This document shows, piece after piece, positions 34,427 to 45,820 of a stretch of 64,000 bases of DNA. Origin of the DNA: Nocardia farcinica (GTDB lineage: Bacteria > Actinomycetota > Actinomycetes > Mycobacteriales > Mycobacteriaceae). The stretch covers positions 3,286,001 through 3,350,000 of the forward strand of contig NZ_LN868938.1 in NCBI RefSeq assembly GCF_001182745.1. Reading direction: 5' to 3'. Position 1 is the first letter of the stretch. Every line of letters begins with the position of its first letter. The notes under the pieces were generated by a model, which was not told the origin of the DNA, ran no database searches, and saw only the letters and a list, made by a program, of their open reading frames with translations. The position numbers were made by a program, and so were the translations under genes.

Positions 34427-35593
34427 TCACGCCCGCACGCTCAAGCCGACCTTCTGGAACTCCTTCAGATCCGAGTAACCCGCCTTCGCCATCGAGCGCC
34501 GCAGCCCGCCGACCAGGTTCAGCGAACCGAACGGATCGTCGGACGGGCCGAAGAGCACCCGCTCCAGCGGCGGCCGCGCGGCCTCGTCCGCCTCGTCCTC
34601 GGCACCGAGATCCCAACCGTCACCCACCTGCAACAGCGAACCGCGCGGCACCGAGGGATGCGCGGCCGCCGACGGCCAGTACCAGCCGCGGCCGGGCGCC
34701 TCGGCCGCCACCGCCAGCGGCACCCCCAGCATCGCCGCGTCCGCACCGCAGGCGATCGCCTTCGCCAGCTGACCCGACGTCGCGATGTCGCCGTCGGCGA
34801 TGACATGCACGTAACGACCGCCCGTCTCGTCCAGGTAGTCCCGCCGCGCCGCCGCCGCGTCCGCGATCGCCGTCGCCATCGGCACCCCGATACCGAGCAC
34901 CTCACCCGTCGTCGTCGCGCCCGGGTACGAGCCGTAGCCCACGATCACGCCCGCCGCACCGGTGCGCATCAGGTGCAGGGCGGTGCGGTGATCGCTCACC
35001 CCGCCCGCCACCACCGGCACATCCAGCTCGGCGATGAAGGTCTTCAGGTTCAGCGGCTCACCGTCGCCGACATGCTCGGCCGAGATGATCGTGCCGTGCA
35101 CCACCAGCAGATCGATGCCCGCCTGCAACAGCGCGGGCGTCAGTGTCCGAGCGTTCTGCGGGCTCACCCGCACCGCCACCGTCACCCCGGCCGCGCGCAC
35201 CTCGGCGACGGCCGCCGCCAGCAGATCCGGCTGCATCGGCGCGGCGTGCAACTGCTGCAGCAACGCCACCGCCCGGTCGAACCTGCCCTGCGCCGCCAGC
35301 TCGGTCAGCTGCTCGATCTTGGTCTCGACATCGGCGTGCCTGGCCCACAGGCCCTCGCCGTTGATCACCCCGAGCCCACCGAGACGACCCAGCTCCACCG
35401 CCGACCGCGGCGAAACCAGCGCATCGGTCGGATGCGCCACCAGCGGGATCTCGAAGCGGTACGCGTCCAGCTGCCATGCCAACGACACCTGCTTCGACGA
35501 GCGGGTACGCCGCGACGGAACGATGTCGACATCGTCCAGCTCGTAGGTACGCCGGGCGGTCCGGCCCATGCCGATCTCGACCATGTCGCGCAC
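34427..35593 (-). CDS. guaB3: GuaB3 family IMP dehydrogenase-like protein
   Basis: A 388-residue TIM-barrel protein of the IMPDH/GMP reductase superfamily without CBS domains. It starts MVEIGMGRTARRTYELDDVDIVPSRRTRSSK, the GuaB3 signature. The loop that carries the catalytic Cys of IMPDH here reads GYGSYPGATTTG, with Ala in that place, so ordinary IMPDH chemistry is doubtful; the family has been proposed to reduce GMP. The GTG at 35593 is preferred because AAAGGAC lies seven bases before it; an ATG three codons later matches the usual mycobacterial start. The 275 bases up to guaB hold the guaB terminator and nothing else recognised. Confidence 0.92.
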   Translation of the reverse strand: MRDMVEIGMGRTARRTYELDDVDIVPSRRTRSSKQVSLAWQLDAYRFEIPLVAHPTDALVSPRSAVELGRLGGLGVINGEGLWARHADVETKIEQLTELAAQGRFDRAVALLQQLHAAPMQPDLLAAAVAEVRAAGVTVAVRVSPQNARTLTPALLQAGIDLLVVHGTIISAEHVGDGEPLNLKTFIAELDVPVVAGGVSDHRTALHLMRTGAAGVIVGYGSYPGATTTGEVLGIGVPMATAIADAAAARRDYLDETGGRYVHVIADGDIATSGQLAKAIACGADAAMLGVPLAVAAEAPGRGWYWPSAAAHPSVPRGSLLQVGDGWDLGAEDEADEAARPPLERVLFGPSDDPFGSLNLVGGLRRSMAKAGYSDLKEFQKVGLSVRA

Positions 35594-35826
35594 GTGAGTT
35601 GTCCTTTCGGTGTTGGATTTGCCGCTCCTTCGTCGCGGCGTGTTCACGGCCCCCTGGTGTCTCGCGGTCGCGAGACGGGCCGCGAACGGGGCTCGTCCCT
35701 CATGGTGATCCGGGCGGGTGAGCGTGTTGTTTGCTGCTCGGGGGTCGGCTCGAGACTATCGCCTGCGGTGAGCGGGGGGTCGCGCCGCTCCGGGTACGGC
35801 TCGGTGGGGTGGGCCGGACAGCAGTG

Positions 35827-35856
35827 ACGGCCGGGACCGCTGGGGTGCCCGGCCGT
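35827..35856. terminator. Hairpin downstream of guaB
   Basis: ACGGCCGGG (35827-35835) and CCCGGCCGT (35848-35856) form a perfect 9-bp stem with a 12-base loop. It lies 13 bases past the guaB stop on the minus strand and separates guaB from guaB3. Confidence 0.7.
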
Positions 35857-35868
35857 CTGGGGCGCTCG

Positions 35869-38050
<2,182 letters not shown>

Positions 38051-38118
38051 ATCCCGGCCCCGTCGATCGGCGCGGTCACCCCGTGCCCGACAGCACACGG
38101 CCCGCGAAAACACGAAAG

Positions 38119-38140
38119 CCGATCGCCGTCGGGCGATCGG
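38119..38140. terminator. Bidirectional terminator hairpin
   Basis: CCGATCGCC (38119-38127) and GGCGATCGG (38132-38140) pair around a four-base loop, with AAAG before and TCT after. It separates the convergent DUF5319 and rsdA genes. Confidence 0.8.
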
Positions 38141-38210
38141 TCTCTGTGCAACTCGTTTCCGACAACGCGCCGCTGAATCGAAGTCTCCGCGATCCGCTGC
38201 GCGGGAACCG

Positions 38211-39293
38211 CTAGCTCGACGGCGCCGGCAGCACACCCGGAGGCAACAGCCCCGGCGGAATCTGGATTCCGCCCGGGCCCATCGTCGGCGCGCCGGTGTC
38301 GGGAACGCCCGGCGAGCCGGTGTTCCCGGTCGGCACGACCGTCGGCGGGATCTGGGTGGGCCCGCCGGTCGCGGGCGGCTCGGTGGTGGGCTGCGGCTGG
38401 GTCGGCGTCACCGGGGGTTCCTCGGTGGTCGGCTCGACCGGCTCGGTGGGCTGCGTCGGCTGGGTGGGCTGCGTGGGCTCGGTGGTTCCGCCGGGCAGCA
38501 TGGTCACCGTGCTGCCGTCCCCGGGCGAAGGCCTGGTCGGTAGCACCGTGCCGGTGGGTCCGGTCTCCGGCCGCTGCGGCTGGCTCGGTTGCACCGTCTG
38601 CTCCAGCTGGGTGGCCAGCTCCGGGGAGATGCTGCGCAGCTGGGCGAACAGGCGCTGCCATTCGTTCTGCAGATCCTGCTTCTTGGCGCCGTCGCTGATC
38701 TGGTCGACATTGCCCTGCGCCCGCTCGAGCAGCGCCACGGCCTGCGTCGTGTTGCCCTGCGCCAGCGCCTGTTTCGCCTGATCGAGCTCGGTGTCCGCGC
38801 GCTGCACCACGGTGGTCTGGGCCTGCTCGCTGAACACAACTTCCTTGACCCGCCACAGCGGATCGCCCGGCTCGGCGCCGTAGGAGAACGCCGTGGTACC
38901 GCCGATGATCAACGCGAGGGCGGCGGCCGCCCCCGTGATCGGGTAGAGGAGTCGCAGCTTCCCACGCGCCTGGGCACCGACACGGACCTTGCGCGCACCG
39001 ATCTCCTGGTTGACGGCGGCGACCACCGTGTCCAGGTCGGGAGCGCTCGGCAGCGGCGCAGCGATCAGCTCCGCACGCCAGTCCGCGAGCAGCGCGGCGA
39101 GCTGGAACTCCTCTGCACTGTCGGTCTGCACCGGGCCATCGCTGGCGATGGCGTCGATGAGCGCATCGTCGCGGCGCACCGCGGCGATGTCCACCGGTCC
39201 GGTGTCTCCAGCCCCCCCGGCGTAGGGACCGCTGTTCCGCGATCCGCGCCGCGCCTTCCAGTCGCCCCGACCGCGCTCGCCATCCCTAGCCAT
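38211..39293 (-). CDS. rsdA: Anti-sigma-D factor RsdA
   Basis: A 360-residue single-pass membrane protein. The N-terminal cytoplasmic part contains the SigD-binding segment VDIAAVRRDDALIDAIASDG (about residues 34-53). A membrane helix spans about 114-136, and an extracytoplasmic domain with a coiled-coil part (TELDQAKQALAQGNTTQAVALLERAQ) ends in a Pro/Thr-rich tail with TQP repeats. It holds SigD inactive and, in mycobacteria, is degraded to release it. The ATG is eight bases after GGCAGG and lies inside the end of sigD; a GTG at 39302 is possible. Confidence 0.92.
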   Translation of the reverse strand: MARDGERGRGDWKARRGSRNSGPYAGGAGDTGPVDIAAVRRDDALIDAIASDGPVQTDSAEEFQLAALLADWRAELIAAPLPSAPDLDTVVAAVNQEIGARKVRVGAQARGKLRLLYPITGAAAALALIIGGTTAFSYGAEPGDPLWRVKEVVFSEQAQTTVVQRADTELDQAKQALAQGNTTQAVALLERAQGNVDQISDGAKKQDLQNEWQRLFAQLRSISPELATQLEQTVQPSQPQRPETGPTGTVLPTRPSPGDGSTVTMLPGGTTEPTQPTQPTQPTEPVEPTTEEPPVTPTQPQPTTEPPATGGPTQIPPTVVPTGNTGSPGVPDTGAPTMGPGGIQIPPGLLPPGVLPAPSS

Positions 39294-39852
39294 ACATTTC
39301 ACCTGCCCTCGCCACTTGTGACTTCAGTTTCGCGAGCGCCCTGTGCTGGGCCACTCGTATAGCGCCCGCCGTACTGCCCACGGCGGCCGCGGTTTCCTCC
39401 GCTGACAAACCCATGACCAGGATCTCTCGATGCTTCTCAGGAAGCGTCGCGAGCAAGCGGTTCATCTGCCTGCTCGTTTCTGACTCGAGAGCTCGCTGCT
39501 CCGGCCCTTGGTCGGTGGATATGACATCTGGTACTTCGGCCATTGCCTCCGCCTTGTTACGGGCGGCGTTGCGATGGGCGTCGGCGACCTTGTGCGAAGC
39601 GATTCCGTATACGAAGGCCATGAAGGGCCTGCCCTGATCCTGATAGCGGGGCAAGGCGGTCATCACGGCCAGACATACCTCCTGCGCAACGTCATCCGCG
39701 GAGAGCTGACCGCGCTCCGCCGCGCCGATACGCGCGCGGCAATAACGGACAACGAGCGGGCGGACAAGCTCCAGTACCTGAGCTAAAGCTGTCCTGTCGC
39801 CCTGCGCAGCGGCAGCGACGGCGAGGTCCAACTCTTCGCCCGTGTGCGTCAT
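39286..39852 (-). CDS. sigD: ECF sigma factor SigD
   Basis: A 188-residue ECF sigma factor. Region 2 is intact (RPLVVRYCRARIG; LSADDVAQEVCLAVMTALPRYQDQGRPFMAFVYGIASHKVADAHR), as is the region 4.2 helix-turn-helix (LSAEETAAAVGSTAGAIRVAQHRALAKLKS). In region 4 the run from LPEKHREIL to GLS is four residues shorter than the ECF norm, where an LR-xxx segment is expected. Codon use is visibly less GC-biased than in neighbours. The ATG at 39852 is conservative; similarity to my recollection of mycobacterial SigD continues upstream (VTPGIS), so a GTG at 39909 is possible. The stop overlaps rsdA, its antagonist. Confidence 0.93.
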   Translation of the reverse strand: MTHTGEELDLAVAAAAQGDRTALAQVLELVRPLVVRYCRARIGAAERGQLSADDVAQEVCLAVMTALPRYQDQGRPFMAFVYGIASHKVADAHRNAARNKAEAMAEVPDVISTDQGPEQRALESETSRQMNRLLATLPEKHREILVMGLSAEETAAAVGSTAGAIRVAQHRALAKLKSQVARAGEMYG

Positions 39853-40007
39853 CGTCAGAGATATTCCTGGCGTTACAAGTGGCACGGGCCCGATGACCTG
39901 TGCTTCCACCGAAGTGGCGGAACGGAACCAACAATAGCGACCGGCGCGAGCGCATCGGTCAACATGGTCACTTGTCGCTACAACCTACGGGGCCGTAGAA
40001 GTGACTT

Positions 40008-40919
40008 TCAGCACGTCTGGGCCGGTCGGAAGCGGCCTCCGCGGCAGGCGATCTCGGCGGCGCAGGTCGCGGCCTCCGCCGCGGCGGCCGCGCGCGCGTG
40101 CTCGGAATCACCGACGCCGGCGAGCAACATCGCCGCCGCCCACCGCAGCGGCAGCAGTCCGTGCGCGCGCGCCTCGGCGGCCACGGCGGTGGCGCGGGCG
40201 GCGGAATCGGCCCGATCGCCGGCCGCCGCGGCGGTGGCGGCGACGAGCAGACGCGATTTCACCCGGTGCCGCACCGACGACCAGTCCTGTGCCAGCCGCA
40301 GCCCCGCCTCCGCGTGCGGCCGGGCCCTCGCGGCGTCCCCCGCGGCCAGCGCCGTCTCGGCGGCGACCCAGTGCAGGCGGATGCGGACGCGGGTCCGGTC
40401 GGTGATGTCGGCGGTGCCCGCGGTGGTGGCGGTATCGGCGTGGGCGTCGAGCAGCGCGGCGGTCCGGTCGAGGAGGCGTCGGGCCAAATCGAGCCGCCCC
40501 ACGCCGAGCGCGTCGGCGGCCAGCCCGGTCAGCGCGTCACAGGCGGCGTCCACGCCGTCCGGCAGGCCGGGCGCCGCCGGGTGCCGGGCGCGTGCGAGGT
40601 GCGGGACCACCGCGGCGGCGGCCCGGCCGTCGAACTCCGCGGCGGCCGCGTGCCAACCGAGCTGGCGCAGCAGCGATCCGGTCGTGCTGTCGACCAGTGC
40701 GCGCAGCACCGGATCGGGGCCGGTCCGGCGCACGCGGGCCAGTTCGGTCCGCGCGGCGGCGTAGTGACCACGACCACCGAGCGCGACCGCCCGCAACCAT
40801 CCGGCACCGGGTCCGGGCGGGGTCGGCAACCCGGCAGCGGCCGTGCGGTCACCGGCGCCGAACGCGGCATCGACGAGGATTTCGAAGCGAGGATCCGCGA
40901 GCGGAGCGGGCACGAACAC
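40008..40919 (-). CDS. Hypothetical helical-repeat protein (Rv3415c-like position)
   Basis: A protein of about 303 residues, very Ala/Arg-rich and helical, with TPR-like repeats (GHYAAARTELARVRR; LVDSTTGSLLRQLGWHAAAAEFDGRA; AALAAGDAARARPHAEAGLRLAQ). It occupies the place of Rv3415c between sigD and whiB3. No enzymatic motif is seen. The start is uncertain: I used the GTG before FVPAPLADPRFEILVDAAFGAGD, which is where the fold seems to begin. A role connected to SigD or WhiB3 signalling is only positional inference. Confidence 0.65.
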   Translation of the reverse strand: MFVPAPLADPRFEILVDAAFGAGDRTAAAGLPTPPGPGAGWLRAVALGGRGHYAAARTELARVRRTGPDPVLRALVDSTTGSLLRQLGWHAAAAEFDGRAAAAVVPHLARARHPAAPGLPDGVDAACDALTGLAADALGVGRLDLARRLLDRTAALLDAHADTATTAGTADITDRTRVRIRLHWVAAETALAAGDAARARPHAEAGLRLAQDWSSVRHRVKSRLLVAATAAAAGDRADSAARATAVAAEARAHGLLPLRWAAAMLLAGVGDSEHARAAAAAEAATCAAEIACRGGRFRPAQTC

Positions 40920-41545
40920 GGACGGCAGCCTAACCCGGCGCCGCGGTGCGCGGGCTCCCCGGCAATGCCCGAGCCTTTCCGGCAACCTTTCAGCTTTCTG
41001 GTACGGACCCCATGTTTCCATCGGGTAAAACTCGTATGCGAGTCCGAGCATGAACGGCGTCGCGAATTCACATGCGTTTCTCGCAATTAACCTGAGCGCC
41101 CCGATTCCGCCATCTCGAATCGTCGTACGCGCCGCACCGCCGGTGGCCCGGGTCACGTCCGCTACCGCACCGCGAGACCGGCCAGCAACTCGTGAGCCGA
41201 CCTAAAAAGTGCCTATGACCTGGACGGATACCCCACCGGCGGGCCCTGCGGGCAGGCAGCCGCCAACCGGCCAACCGTCCAGTACTACCGGAGCACACGT
41301 AAAAAGTAAACAGCTGGAAGGTTAAATCTCGCCTTCGCGGATTTGGAAAACCGGTGCGTCGAACTATTGACGGAATTTCCCGGCTGGCCCTAACGTAGCT
41401 CATCGCCACGGACCGCGCCGCGCGAAATTGCAGCGATCCCCCAGGGCGAGACCTGCCGAAGCAGCCGATCGCGCCGTGGCCCATGACTGTGCAGAGACGA
41501 AACTGCTCGACAACGCTGACGAGCTCGCATCACGAGGAGTTCACC
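40920..41545. other. Intergenic region upstream of whiB3
   Basis: These 626 bases carry no convincing gene. The middle (about 41195-41395) is strikingly AT-rich for this genome, with CTAAAAAGTGCC and GTAAAAAGTAAAC runs, and probably contains the whiB3 promoter(s) and a long 5' untranslated leader. The segment near 40985-41100 is also relatively AT-rich and may contain the promoter of the gene to its left. No riboswitch or small RNA was recognised. Confidence 0.5.
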
Positions 41546-41839
41546 ATGCCCATGCCGACCCACCTCCCCGGACCGAACGCCGACGTCTGGGACTGGCAGA
41601 TGCGCGGTTCCTGCCGAGGCGTGGACTCGGCGGTGTTCTTCCACCCCGACGGCGAGCGCGGCCGCGCCCGCACCGCGCGCGAGATGCGCGCCAAGGAGAT
41701 CTGCCGTACCTGCCCGGTACTCGTGCAGTGCCGCAGCCACGCACTGAAGGTGAGCGAGCCCTACGGCATCTGGGGTGGCATGTCCGAGACCGAACGCGAG
41801 ATGCACGCCCGGCGCAACCGGCGCCGCATGGCGGTGTAG
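41546..41839 (+). CDS. whiB3: Redox-sensing regulator WhiB3
   Basis: A 97-residue Wbl protein. Cys23, Cys53, Cys56 and Cys62 (GSC; CRTCPVLVQC) bind the 4Fe-4S cluster, GIWGG is at residues 74-78, and a basic C-terminus (RRNRRRM) binds DNA. The opening MPMPTHLPGPNADVWDWQ matches mycobacterial WhiB3, which partners the primary sigma factor and controls redox balance and lipid synthesis. A good AGGAG site precedes the ATG. Its long AT-rich upstream region suggests complex control. Confidence 0.96.
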   Translation: MPMPTHLPGPNADVWDWQMRGSCRGVDSAVFFHPDGERGRARTAREMRAKEICRTCPVLVQCRSHALKVSEPYGIWGGMSETEREMHARRNRRRMAV

Positions 41840-42100
41840 TCGCGCCGACCCATCCGGCCCCCGCGGGGCACCGAATCCCTTGCAGATGCCCGGGCCGACA
41901 CGCCCACGGTGGACCTGTCCGGTCCGCCGCAGGCCCTGTCGGCCCGGGCAGTTTTGCGACAACTATCGGTGGTTCGCGGGTCGTCAGGCAGCATTGCGCG
42001 CGGCGTGTCGCGACTTGCCGCAAAGTAGCTGGGGCGCTTGGCGTTTGCCGGGGCACCCCAGCGGAGGGCTGGTGATAGCACCGCGCTAGCGTGGTGGCCG

Positions 42101-42676
42101 ATGACACAGAACGGAGCGTCACGCGCAGCCGAAAGCATCGAGCTGGCCGCACTCCTGCATCGTTGCGGCCGGGCCGACCAGCACGCTTTCGCCGAACTGT
42201 ACGACCGGACCAGCGCGCGCGTGTTCGGTCTGGTACTCCGGGTGCTCCAGGACCCCGGATACGCGGAGGAGACCACCCAGGAGGTCTACCTCCAGATCTG
42301 GCGCACCGCCGCCAGTTTCGACCCCGATCGCGGTTCCGCCATGACCTGGCTGATGACGCTCGCCCACCGGCGCGCGGTCGACCGCGTGCGGGCCGAGCAG
42401 GCGCACTCCTCCCGGGAGGCGGCCTACGGCGCGCGGGTGCTCGACAACGAATTCGACGAGGTGGTCGAGGAGGTCGAGCGCAGGGCCGAACAACACGCGG
42501 TGCGCGCGAGCCTGGCCGAGCTGACCGACACCCAACGCGAAGCCATCTCGCTCGCCTACTACGGCGGCCGCACCTACGCCGAGGTGGCCGCCCACCTCGG
42601 GGTCGGGCTGCCGACCGTGAAGTCCCGGATACGGGATGGATTGACACGACTGAAGAAAAGTTTGGGGGTGACGTGA
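42101..42676 (+). CDS. ECF sigma factor, SigK-like
   Basis: A 191-residue ECF sigma factor resembling mycobacterial SigK (ECF19). Region 2: AFAELYDRTSARVFGLVLRVLQDPGYAEETTQEVYLQIWRTAASFD, then SAMTWLMTLAHRRAVDRVR. Region 4: LTDTQREAISLAYYGGRTYAEVAAHLGVGLPTVKSRIRDGLTRL. The ATG is in a weak ribosome context. One base separates its stop from the ATG of a small anti-sigma gene. It stands between whiB3 and groEL, where I recall no sigma gene in M. tuberculosis, so it may be an insertion relative to that order. Confidence 0.9.
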   Translation: MTQNGASRAAESIELAALLHRCGRADQHAFAELYDRTSARVFGLVLRVLQDPGYAEETTQEVYLQIWRTAASFDPDRGSAMTWLMTLAHRRAVDRVRAEQAHSSREAAYGARVLDNEFDEVVEEVERRAEQHAVRASLAELTDTQREAISLAYYGGRTYAEVAAHLGVGLPTVKSRIRDGLTRLKKSLGVT

Positions 42677-42677
42677 G

Positions 42678-42929
42678 ATGACCGACAGCCGGATCGATCT
42701 CGCGCACGCCGTCGCGCTCGGATCGATCGACGACGAAGACCAGGACGAAGTGCAGCAGTTGCTCGACAGCGCGGACCCCGAGGTCCGCGCCGCGTTCCAC
42801 ACCGAAGTACAGCAGAGCGCCGACGCGCTCACCGCGCTGGCGGAGCTGACCGCCACCGCGCCGCCACCCGCCTTGCGCGCCCGGCTGCTGGCCGCGATCG
42901 CCGCCGAGCAGCCGCCCGTGGCCTCCTGA
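42678..42929 (+). CDS. Short soluble anti-sigma factor (RskA N-terminal domain only)
   Basis: An 83-residue protein matching only the cytoplasmic sigma-binding domain of RskA-type anti-sigma factors: LAHAVALGSIDDEDQDEVQQLLDSADPEVRAAFHTEVQQ, then LTALAELTATAPPPALRARLLAAIA. The typical membrane helix and extracytoplasmic sensor domain are absent. The stop follows PPVAS, and none of the three frames beyond encodes a membrane segment. It is translated directly after the SigK-like sigma gene. It could be a true soluble anti-sigma factor or a truncated remnant that still binds. Confidence 0.8.
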   Translation: MTDSRIDLAHAVALGSIDDEDQDEVQQLLDSADPEVRAAFHTEVQQSADALTALAELTATAPPPALRARLLAAIAAEQPPVAS

Positions 42930-43087
42930 ACGTTCGCCCGCGGATCTCCCCACGAGCCAGCCGTTTCCATCGTCCCGTCGGCCGTACCGTCTCCGGCGCA
43001 CGGGCAGCCCAGTCGCGTCGCCGTCGCGCCCGCCCGGTAGCCGCATCGTGATTCGGCGCGGGCTCGACCGCCCCGCGGAAACGACGA

Positions 43088-43113
43088 AGGCCCCCGGGAT
43101 CTCCCGGGGGCCT
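43088..43113. terminator. Terminator hairpin after groEL1
   Basis: AGGCCCCCGGG (43088-43098) and CCCGGGGGCCT (43103-43113) pair perfectly around ATCT. It lies 17 bases past the groEL stop on the minus strand and may also stop the anti-sigma transcript. Confidence 0.87.
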
Positions 43114-43129
43114 CGCTACCGCCGTACGG

Positions 43130-44827
<1,698 letters not shown>

Positions 44828-44889
44828 CTACGACTCGATCCCGGACGGAGCCGGGCGGCGCGCGCCGGAGCAGGCGGCGCCGAGCGCGG

Positions 44890-45192
44890 TCACTTGCCGA
44901 CGACAGCCAGCACGTCGCGCGCGGAGAGGATCAGGTACTCCTCACCCTGGTACTTGATCTCGGTGCCGCCGTACTTGCTGTAGATGACGGTGTCACCTTC
45001 CTGGACGTCGAGCGGGATGCGCTTCTCGCCGTCCTCGTCCCACCGGCCGGGGCCGACGGCGACGACGGTGCCTTCCTGCGGCTTCTCCTTCGCCGTGTCC
45101 GGGATGACCAGGCCGGAGGCCGTCGTCGTCTCGGCCTCGTTGGCCTGGACGAGGATCTTGTCCTCGAGCGGCTTGATGTTCACGCTCGCCAC
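44890..45192 (-). CDS. groES: Co-chaperonin GroES
   Basis: A 100-residue Gro[48 protein letters not shown] is the family core, with the mobile loop in the middle, and [28 protein letters not shown] ends the fold. It caps the GroEL ring. GTG start chosen because GGAGGG lies six bases upstream and residues before it are not GroES-like. It is controlled by a CIRCE element about 200 bases upstream. Confidence 0.97.
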   Translation of the reverse strand: MASVNIKPLEDKILVQANEAETTTASGLVIPDTAKEKPQEGTVVAVGPGRWDEDGEKRIPLDVQEGDTVIYSKYGGTEIKYQGEEYLILSARDVLAVVGK

Positions 45193-45388
45193 GTTGAGCC
45201 CTCCACTTTCAGGGGATACGGTCGTCCGGGACTGTTGTCCCGGACCATCGGTTCGGTCACGGTGCTGACCCTGCGCATAGCCCCGTCGTCGCGGGTGCCG
45301 GGACCCCTGCTCAGTAGTCACAACTGCGTCGACACCGGCGCTGCGCGAGGGCGGGTGAAGGCCCGGCCGCCGCGTTTCACCAGTGTCA

Positions 45389-45415
45389 CTAGCACTCTAT
45401 ACACGAGAGTGCCAG
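45389..45415. promoter_or_regulatory. CIRCE element (HrcA operator) of groES-groEL1
   Basis: CTAGCACTC, nine bases, GAGTGCCAG: this differs from TTAGCACTC-N9-GAGTGCTAA only at the outer edges. It overlaps the promoter for groES, so HrcA would block polymerase until heat or unfolding stress removes it. Confidence 0.92.
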
Positions 45416-45422
45416 CGCTCAA
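45394..45422 (-). promoter_or_regulatory. Probable sigma-A promoter of groES-groEL1
   Basis: On the minus strand TTGAGC (45417-45422) and TAGAGT (45394-45399) are spaced by 17 bases, a good housekeeping promoter fully covered by the CIRCE element. The implied leader to the groES GTG is close to 195 bases. Confidence 0.6.
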
Positions 45423-45820
45423 GGGCGGGCGGTGCCAACACTGTTCAGGGTTCATGACGAAACCCGCCGGGACTTCCCTTCGGATCGCGGAAACTGTAAC
45501 GTTCGGATAACGGATTGTGACAGTATTGGCGACGGTCGCACCACGGCTGCCCGCACCACGGCTCCCGGTGTCCGTCACGGGTCGGCGCCTCGTGCGCGGT
45601 CCGGGCATCACGAGAAGACCGGTACTTCGTCACGAGACGTTGCGCACCACCAGCTTCACCAGGGCAAGTACACACGTGATCCCCGGGTCGACCGTCCGAC
45701 CCACCGGTCGGCGGGTCGGCCGGACCACGCGTCCGGAACGTCGCCGACCAGCGGTGCTCCGGCAATCCATTCGCCGATGGTCGGCCGCACCGCGACCATC
45801 CGCTCGAAGGGAGGTGAACC
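45423..45820. other. Gap between divergent groES promoter and Hsp70-like gene
   Basis: About 400 bases without a convincing gene. The left part is comparatively AT-rich (around 45490-45530) and may hold the promoter of the Hsp70-like gene. A hairpin formed by CCGACCC (45696-45702) and GGGTCGG (45713-45719) lies in the probable leader. No second CIRCE or HspR-type repeat was recognised. Confidence 0.4.

Noticed and set aside
45423..45820. Possible small gene in the gap before the Hsp70-like gene
   Set aside because: The open frames there show no family resemblance, no ribosome site and no codon-position bias; a leader or promoter is more likely.
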